From: Tous-C4FEB sp044356555
GTDB lineage: Bacteria; Verrucomicrobiota; Verrucomicrobiia; Opitutales; Opitutaceae
Reading direction: 5' to 3'
DNA: 64,000 bases
NCBI GenBank assembly: GCA_044356555.1
Contig: JBIKWB010000015.1
Location: forward strand, 1-64,000
Part shown: positions 58,582 to 64,000 of the stretch, one piece after another
Layout of the letters: every line of letters starts with the position of its first letter
How positions within the stretch are numbered: position 1 is the stretch's first letter
Notes under the pieces: model-generated
What the model was told of the DNA's origin: nothing
Databases searched by the model: none
What the model saw: only the letters and a program-made list of their open reading frames with translations
Program-made: the position numbers and the translations under genes

Positions 58582-61139
58582 GGTGCGAGCGGCGGCAGCG
58601 AGGCCGGAGCCGACGGGGCGGACTCGCCGTGGGTGTTGAGCGCCGTGGCGGTGAAATTGGCGGCGGCGGCGGGCGCCTTGATGATCACGGGGCCGGGCGC
58701 GGCGGCGTTGACCAGCAGAGAATCAGCCGCAGTGGGGCCCCAACTCAGACGGTAGGCGGTGGCTTTCTCGACGGGCGCGAGGCGTACGGCGACGAGAGCC
58801 GCACTGCGCACGACCCCGAGAATAACGGGCGCGGCCGGTGGCCGGCCACCGTCGGGAGTGACGGTGAACTCGGCCGACCACGCACCGGGCGCGCGGCCGG
58901 TGGGCTCGCGGCGGAGCCGACCGTAGTAGGTCGTGCCGTCAACGAGGCCACGCACGGCGGTGGCGCCTTTCATGGTGACGGCGAGTTTCTCGGTGTAGCG
59001 GCCGGGAGCGGTGCCGTATTCGAGGGCGAAGGCCGTGTCGTCGGGCTGCTGGGAGTAGGCGATCCAGAAGCCGCCCGTGATCGGATAGGCGCGGATGACC
59101 CTGGGCGCGGACGTGGCGGTGGGAGCGGGAATGGGAGCAAGGTTGCTGTTGCTCTGGGTGGCGAACTCGTGCGCGACGTACCCGGTGGGACTGACGAGGG
59201 TGACGACGAGGTGGTCGAACGGGCCGGGGGGCCGGCCGGCGAGTTCAAATTTAAGATCGGCGGTGCCCGGGATGATGTCGGGCAAGGCGCGAACCCCGCC
59301 GCCCAGCGTCGTGCCGTTGCGGGCGCGCCACTCCCAGAGCAGGTGGTAGCCTCGGAGGGTGAAGGAGGGAAACTCGTCGGTACGGCGGGGCGAGAGGGTC
59401 GCCGTGGTGCCGAAGGCGCGCAGGCCCCGGACGGGGCTGTGGAGCCGGGCGACGTCGCGGGCGGCATCCTTGGGTTGCCGCCATTGGTCGACGATGCCCC
59501 ACGAACGAAGTTGGCCGGGCTCGGAGCCGACGTAGTCGCTGCGGTAGTCGTTGAACGTCCAGAGCGCGACGCCGATGAGGTGGGGAAAACCGGCGAGCGT
59601 GGACCAACGTTCGTCGAGCCCGGGGATGCGGGAAGTGGGTGATTCTCCGAATTGGCGCGTGCCGAATTCCGAGAGGAAGATCGGGCGTCCGGGCCATTTG
59701 GCGGTGAGGGTGGACACCACCAAGCCCGGATCGCCGCCGTAGGTGTTTTCGAAAATGAGATCGGAATCCGTAATGGGATCGTTGGCGGGGCCGTAGTCGC
59801 TCCGGCCACCGGTGAAGCTGACGTAGGCGTGGAGCCGGTGCGGATCGAGTTCGCGACGGGCGTAGTCGATCATGGATTTCACGTAAGGGCGGTGTTGCAG
59901 GAGCTCGTTGCCGGGGCTCCAACCGACGATCGAAGGGTGGTTGTAGTCGCGCTCGATCATCTCGCGGAGCCAGAGTTTGGTGCGCGGATTGTCGGCGACG
60001 ACATTGGGGTCGCCTTGGCCCCAAACGGGTATCTCGGCGAAGATCATGACGCCCTTTTCGTCGAGATAATCGAGGAGGTTGGGCGAGCTCGGGGCGTGCA
60101 TGATCCGCATGAAATTACCGCCGTAGCGTTTCATGAGATCGACATCGAGGCGGACCAAGTGCTCGGGCTCGGTGTTGCCGTAGGCGCGGTGATCATGGAC
60201 GCGGTTGAAGCCAACGAGGCGGACCTTCTCGCCGTTGAGGTAAAGGCCGTCGGGTTTGATCTCAACGCGACGGATGCCGAAGCGCGTGCGGTGGGTGGCA
60301 GGGGTCGGGTCGGTCGGCGCGAGGGAGATCGCGGTAGAAAGAGCATAAAGTTCTGGGTGGTCGAAATGCCAGAGCCGCAGGGCTGCGGTGGGCACGGTGA
60401 GCCGGGCGCGGGCGAGTGTGGTGCCGGCGGCGGGGACGCTGACCGCGGTCTCGACGCGGCCGACGCCCGGAACCTCGGTGGCGAGGCGGACGGAGGCGGG
60501 AGCGGCGGCGGCGTTTTCCAGTTTATACTCGATGAAAATCTCGGCGGTGCGGGCGGCGAGGTCGGGCTCGGCGCGGACGTGTTGGCGCACGAGACGCACG
60601 GCGTGATGCGAGGTCAGGGTGACGCTGCGGCTGATGCCGCCCCAAGCCCACCAGGCACCGCGGCGAAAGGTGTTGTCGGCGCGGACGGTGACGACGTTGG
60701 GCGCGTCGCGGCGCACGCGATCAGTGATATCGAAATCGAAGGGCAGATAACCGCCGTCGTGGCGGCCGAGGGAAACGCCGTTGAGCCAGACCTCGGCCGA
60801 TTCGTAGACGGCGCCGAAATTGAGGCGCACGCGGCGGCCGGTCCACGCGGAAGGCACGGCGAACTCACGCCGATACCATGCGGCGCCGATGTGTTGGGCG
60901 TAGGCGTTGACGGTATCCCAGTTGCCCGGGACGGTCAGGCGATCCCAGCCGGCGACGCCGGGTGCCGCGGCGAGGGCCGGATCGACGGTGAAGGCCCAGA
61001 TGCCGTCGAGGGAAAAGGGCGCCTCAACGCGCGGGGCGACGGCGGTTGCAGGCGAAACGGTGGCGTCGGCGGCGCGGAGCGGGAGGGCGGTGAGGGCGAT
61101 CCACGCGGCGAGGCAGAAAACAAAGGGGCGGAGTTTCAT
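58578..61139 (-). CDS. GH2-family glycosidase with C-terminal FN3-like domain
   Basis: The 853-residue protein starts at ATG 61139, giving the signal peptide MKLRPFVFCLAAWIALTALP. GH2 domains in order: jelly-roll (FSLDGIWAFTVDPALAAAPG, NFGAVYESAEVWLNGVSLGR), Ig-like, and the TIM barrel with NHPSIVGWSPGNELLQHRPY (acid/base Glu in GNE) and PIFLSEFGTRQFGES (nucleophile Glu). Two further beta domains follow; the last resembles fibronectin type III (YRLSWGPTAADSLLVNA). The substrate could be a beta-galactoside, glucuronide or mannoside; the sequence alone does not decide. It is coupled to the sulfatase by a GTGA overlap, implying joint action on a sulfated sugar. The leader is ATCTTCTCCTCCC with no Shine-Dalgarno motif, and a terminator lies just upstream. 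Confidence 0.88.
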   Translation of the reverse strand: MKLRPFVFCLAAWIALTALPLRAADATVSPATAVAPRVEAPFSLDGIWAFTVDPALAAAPGVAGWDRLTVPGNWDTVNAYAQHIGAAWYRREFAVPSAWTGRRVRLNFGAVYESAEVWLNGVSLGRHDGGYLPFDFDITDRVRRDAPNVVTVRADNTFRRGAWWAWGGISRSVTLTSHHAVRLVRQHVRAEPDLAARTAEIFIEYKLENAAAAPASVRLATEVPGVGRVETAVSVPAAGTTLARARLTVPTAALRLWHFDHPELYALSTAISLAPTDPTPATHRTRFGIRRVEIKPDGLYLNGEKVRLVGFNRVHDHRAYGNTEPEHLVRLDVDLMKRYGGNFMRIMHAPSSPNLLDYLDEKGVMIFAEIPVWGQGDPNVVADNPRTKLWLREMIERDYNHPSIVGWSPGNELLQHRPYVKSMIDYARRELDPHRLHAYVSFTGGRSDYGPANDPITDSDLIFENTYGGDPGLVVSTLTAKWPGRPIFLSEFGTRQFGESPTSRIPGLDERWSTLAGFPHLIGVALWTFNDYRSDYVGSEPGQLRSWGIVDQWRQPKDAARDVARLHSPVRGLRAFGTTATLSPRRTDEFPSFTLRGYHLLWEWRARNGTTLGGGVRALPDIIPGTADLKFELAGRPPGPFDHLVVTLVSPTGYVAHEFATQSNSNLAPIPAPTATSAPRVIRAYPITGGFWIAYSQQPDDTAFALEYGTAPGRYTEKLAVTMKGATAVRGLVDGTTYYGRLRREPTGRAPGAWSAEFTVTPDGGRPPAAPVILGVVRSAALVAVRLAPVEKATAYRLSWGPTAADSLLVNAAAPGPVIIKAPAAAANFTATALNTHGESAPSAPASLPPLAP

Positions 61140-61169
61140 GGGAGGAGAAGATCGGAGGGGCGCGGACAT

Positions 61170-61204
61170 AAAAACGGCGGGCCAGCACGAAGGCCAGCCC
61201 GCCG
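61170..61204 (-). terminator. Rho-independent terminator after the TonB receptor
   Basis: Twenty bases past the receptor stop, the minus strand reads CGGCGGGC, a 14-base middle part that can pair further (TGGCC...TGCTG), then GCCCGCCG and five T. The 8-bp GC stem plus T-run is a standard intrinsic terminator. It separates the receptor from the GH2-sulfatase pair, which therefore may have its own promoter in the 85-bp gap or rely on partial read-through. Confidence 0.75.
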
Positions 61205-61224
61205 GATAAAACGAGCGAGGCTGA

Positions 61225-63879
61225 TTAGAACTTGGTCGTCGCCGAGAGCGTGAACTCACGCGGCGCACCGTAGACGCGGTTGCCGGTGTAGTAGGTCTGG
61301 TTGCGGAGGTTATCGACCTGGAGTTGGAAATCGACGACGCGGCCGCGGACCTTGGTGGCGTAGCCGAGCGTGAGATCGAACACGGTGTAGCTGGGGAAGA
61401 TCAAGCCCCAGGCGGTGTTGTCGGACGCGGGGTGTTGCGAGCTTTGGTAGCGGGTGCCGAATCCGACGGAGGCGCCTTTGAGCGCGCCCTCGAGGAAGGC
61501 GTAGCGTTGGAAGAGGCGCACGATGTTGTCGGGCGAGTTGGGCAACGGACGGTCCTTCAAGAGCCAGTAGTTGATGTCGAGGGCGACGTCGTTGGTGGGC
61601 AGTTTATTGACCGTGGGCTTGTTCTTGTAGAGGTGGCTGGCGCCGAGCACGAGCGAGTAGGACGGGATCGGAGTCCAAACCCAGTCGGTCTCGTAGCCCT
61701 CGGTGGTGTTGCCGTCGATGGTGGTGGACCAGTTGACGGAGGCGCGCACGGCGGGATTGGAGGTGGCGGGGTTGAGGTCGGACTCGGTGCCGCGGTTTCG
61801 GGGATCGGAGGAATTCCGGTTGATGTCCGTGATCAGAATGTTGCCGCGGGTGAGGTTGAACCAGCCGAAGGAGCCGGTGAGCTTGCGATTGAAGAGTTCA
61901 AACTTCAGGCCGATTTCCTTGCCCTTGCCGATGTCGTTGGGCACCGGATTGGCCGCCTGCTCGGCGGGAGTGACGATGTCCGCTGGAACCGACGCGGGGG
62001 CGAACGAGACGCGGCTCACCTTGCTGGCGCCGACGCGGGCGGTCTCGCCCTGATTCTGGCTGGCGTAGAGGTTGAGCCCGCGGACGAGGCGGACGACGGC
62101 GCCGACCGTATGGTTGTCCGTCTTGACGTTGGCGGTGGCGACGGCGCCGGGGAGGACGGAGCCGTCCCGATCAACGCCACCGTTGACGGCGTAACCCCAG
62201 CTGTAGCGTTTGCCGGCGGTGAGGGTGATGCGATCGTCAAACCAGCTCGTGCTGAACGCGGCGAACTCGGCGCGCGTGATGCTCTTGCTGTAATCGGCGG
62301 TGCGGATGCCGGCGGGCTGGACGGCGGAAGGCCAGGTGGTGATCAGGCGGTTGTCGGGGAACGCGTGCACGCGGGGATCCCAGTAAATCCAGGCATTGGC
62401 CCCGGTGAGCGTGGCGGGGATGCGGCCGGTGTTGACGGTGTCGGGAACCACGCGGGGGGAGGCGGGCACGGAGAGCGGGTAAGCGGCGTAGTTGAGCACG
62501 GCGTTTTCGACGGTCTGTTCCTGGTCGCCGTATTGGGCGCCGATCAGCAGCGTGTTGCGGGAGCGCCACAGGTCTTTCTTGAAGACGCCTTGGAACTTCA
62601 CGTCGCGATTCTCGACCTTGGTGCGGTTGGCGGAGAAATTGTTGTTCTGGTAATAACCGGCGGGTTGGAGCCGGGTGCCGAAGCTGTAGAGATCGTAGTT
62701 GAGGCGGGCTTTGGTGTAGCGGCCCAGCAACGAGGCGTTGAACCAATCGGTCGCGGCGAACGTGGAGTCGCTTTCGACGATGGTGGCGGGCTCGGAGAAT
62801 TTGGCGTTGGGCCCAAAGTAATTGTAGGAGCGGCCACCGGGTGCGTTGCCTTCCTGCAGGGTCTCACCGACGCCGAGGGAGGTCCATTTGCCCGTGGTGT
62901 TGAGGATATCGGTGCGCCACTGGCCGAAGCCGCCGTATCCGATGCGGCTTTGATACTCGGCCTTGGTGAACGGCACGCCGGCGAGGGCGCCGGTGCGCAG
63001 CCGGCCGAGGTTAAGCAGGGACTGGTCGGGGTTATCGAAGGCGTTTTGGTAATTTTGCGACGCAGGCTGGGGCTGGGAAACGGCGTTGCCGGTGCTGGTG
63101 CGGTGGACGACCTCGATCCCGGTGCGGAACTTGGCCGAGGGCTGCCAAAGCAACTGCGGATTGATGAACGTCGTCGTCGAATGCGAGTGCTGCTGCCACT
63201 GGTTGCCGTCGCGATGGGAGAGAATCACGCGGTAAGCGAGGGTCTTGTCGCGGTTGATGGGGCCGGTGAGATCGACCGAGGCTTTGTAGGTATCATGCGA
63301 GCCGATGCGCACGGTGGCCTCTTGCTGGCGGGCGAAGAGCGGCTTCTTGGTGACGTTGTTGACCTCGCCGCCGATGGTGGCGCCGCCGATGAACACGGCC
63401 ATGGGACCCTTGGCGACCTCGATGCGGTCGACGTTCTCGGTGTCGAAACCGTAGAACTGGCGTAGGCCGTTGCGGAACGTGCCGTTGTAAGGCTGGCCGC
63501 GGAAACGGGTGAGATTGGGCTGGCCGTTGCCACGCCCGGCGCCGGGGGAGAAATTGCCGTTGGGGGCGTTATCGTCCAGAGCGACAGAGCTGACGTAGGA
63601 GAGCGCGCCGAGGAAGCCGCTCTTGCCCGTGTCGCGGAGAAACTCGCCCGTGATGACGGTGATGGGCAGCGGCGTATCCATCAGGGCTTGGGCGACGCCG
63701 GTGGTCGCGACGGAATTTTGCACGCGGTAGCCGGAGTCCTTGGCGCTGCGCACCTCGAAGGCGGAAAGGACGAGGACCTCCGAGGGTGGCGGGATGGAAG
63801 GAGGCGATGCCGGCTGGGCGATGAGGGCGAGCGGCACGAGCAGCGCAGCGGTGAACAGATGACGGGGGACGGGTTGCAT
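61225..63879 (-). CDS. TonB-dependent outer-membrane receptor
   Basis: The 884-residue protein starts at ATG 63879, giving the signal peptide MQPVPRHLFTAALLVPLALI. The pre-plug motif is EVLVLSAFEVRSAKDSGYRV. The plug follows with MDTPLPITVITGEFLRDTG, LTRFRGQPYNGTFRNGLRQF and VDRIEVAKGPMAVFIGGATI, then GGEVNNVTKKP. The barrel ends in ...REFTLSATTKF. As with the receptors at 11049 and 22890, it lacks a carboxypeptidase-regulatory domain. It precedes GH2 and sulfatase genes, so a sulfated oligosaccharide is a reasonable ligand, but a strong terminator separates them. About 120 bp of upstream sequence is visible, including a weak LacI-type palindrome. Confidence 0.9.
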   Translation of the reverse strand: MQPVPRHLFTAALLVPLALIAQPASPPSIPPPSEVLVLSAFEVRSAKDSGYRVQNSVATTGVAQALMDTPLPITVITGEFLRDTGKSGFLGALSYVSSVALDDNAPNGNFSPGAGRGNGQPNLTRFRGQPYNGTFRNGLRQFYGFDTENVDRIEVAKGPMAVFIGGATIGGEVNNVTKKPLFARQQEATVRIGSHDTYKASVDLTGPINRDKTLAYRVILSHRDGNQWQQHSHSTTTFINPQLLWQPSAKFRTGIEVVHRTSTGNAVSQPQPASQNYQNAFDNPDQSLLNLGRLRTGALAGVPFTKAEYQSRIGYGGFGQWRTDILNTTGKWTSLGVGETLQEGNAPGGRSYNYFGPNAKFSEPATIVESDSTFAATDWFNASLLGRYTKARLNYDLYSFGTRLQPAGYYQNNNFSANRTKVENRDVKFQGVFKKDLWRSRNTLLIGAQYGDQEQTVENAVLNYAAYPLSVPASPRVVPDTVNTGRIPATLTGANAWIYWDPRVHAFPDNRLITTWPSAVQPAGIRTADYSKSITRAEFAAFSTSWFDDRITLTAGKRYSWGYAVNGGVDRDGSVLPGAVATANVKTDNHTVGAVVRLVRGLNLYASQNQGETARVGASKVSRVSFAPASVPADIVTPAEQAANPVPNDIGKGKEIGLKFELFNRKLTGSFGWFNLTRGNILITDINRNSSDPRNRGTESDLNPATSNPAVRASVNWSTTIDGNTTEGYETDWVWTPIPSYSLVLGASHLYKNKPTVNKLPTNDVALDINYWLLKDRPLPNSPDNIVRLFQRYAFLEGALKGASVGFGTRYQSSQHPASDNTAWGLIFPSYTVFDLTLGYATKVRGRVVDFQLQVDNLRNQTYYTGNRVYGAPREFTLSATTKF

Positions 63880-63977
63880 GGAACGAATGACGAACGCAGG
63901 GTTATGGTTGGCGGTCACACCGGGTGGATGTGGCCGTGGGAAGGGGCGCGGAGAGAAATGGGTCTCCGGGTTTGGTC

Positions 63978-63990
63978 CGCAAACGTTGCG
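63978..63990. promoter_or_regulatory. Possible operator upstream of the last TonB receptor
   Basis: CGCAAACGTTGCG has 5-bp arms (CGCAA/TTGCG) around ACG and a central AACGTT, as in LacI-family sites. It lies 99 bp upstream of the receptor ATG, close to the window edge. Chance occurrence is quite possible. Confidence 0.25.
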
Positions 63991-64000
63991 TTGGTGAAAT

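Noticed and set aside
61324..63465. 713-codon plus-strand open frame opposite the last TonB receptor
   Set aside because: The receptor is complete from signal peptide to terminal Phe; the antisense frame is Gly/Ala/Glu-biased and without motifs.
1..64000. tRNA, rRNA, CRISPR arrays, prophage or transposase genes
   Set aside because: I looked for clover-leaf-like ends, regularly spaced repeats and transposase or integrase motifs and saw none. The pseudogenes have no insertion sequence beside them.

Overview
This window is GC-rich bacterial chromosome. Four large TonB-dependent receptors show a Gram-negative outer membrane. Secreted haem proteins of the PSD1/DUF1549/DUF1553 type, DUF1501 proteins and a PVC-type dehydrogenase/HEAT/cytochrome c fusion point to the Planctomycetes-Verrucomicrobia group. 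The mix with many glycoside hydrolases, secreted FAD oxidoreductases and no SusD-like protein best fits Verrucomicrobiota, probably Opitutaceae; this is inference from gene content, as no rRNA or other marker is present. Almost everything is on the minus strand; only a toxin-antitoxin pair, one LacI regulator and a LacI remnant are on the plus strand.

Layout. (1) 1-5940: DUF1501 (cut by the window edge), PSD1/DUF1553, ApbE flavin transferase and a NosR-like FMN-binding membrane protein, read from 5940 downwards. (2) 5941-16615: a TonB receptor, an unrecognised 812-residue secreted protein with an internal repeat, a secreted FAD oxidoreductase, and a second, apparently cytoplasmic FAD oxidoreductase. 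(3) 16699-17375: vapBC. (4) 17402-25217: TonB receptor, GH43-like enzyme, an unrecognised 954-residue secreted protein, and an MFS sugar/uronate transporter. (5) 25408-39802: GH106 rhamnosidase-like enzyme, TonB receptor, PSD1 and DUF1501 proteins, two esterases and a TAT-exported Gfo/Idh/MocA oxidoreductase. (6) 40249-55553: GH95, GH16, a 963-residue paralogue of the unrecognised protein, GH95, acetyl esterase and a 1480-residue multidomain haem protein. (7) 55991-63879: LacI regulator, sulfatase, GH2 and a fourth TonB receptor.

Together regions 4-7 look like a compound polysaccharide-utilisation island without SusD. Secreted enzymes would remove acetyl, sulfate, rhamnosyl, fucosyl/galactosyl and galactosyl or uronyl groups. 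TonB receptors would import oligosaccharides, the MFS carrier would import the products, and periplasmic haem, flavin and Gfo/Idh oxidoreductases would supply oxidative steps. Rhamnose, fucose, galactose and sulfate chemistry suggests a sulfated algal polysaccharide or a plant type II arabinogalactan; the sequence alone does not decide.

The island shows turnover. There is a LacI gene reduced to its promoter plus a short coding piece (about 40 kb), an FAD oxidoreductase cut after its Rossmann motif (55.6-55.8 kb), and the 3' tail of a Gfo/Idh gene (33.5 kb). Three sites of the form TTGAAnCCnTTCAA mark the intact LacI gene, its remnant and a TonB operon, suggesting one small regulon. Most genes start after pyrimidine-rich leaders with no Shine-Dalgarno motif.
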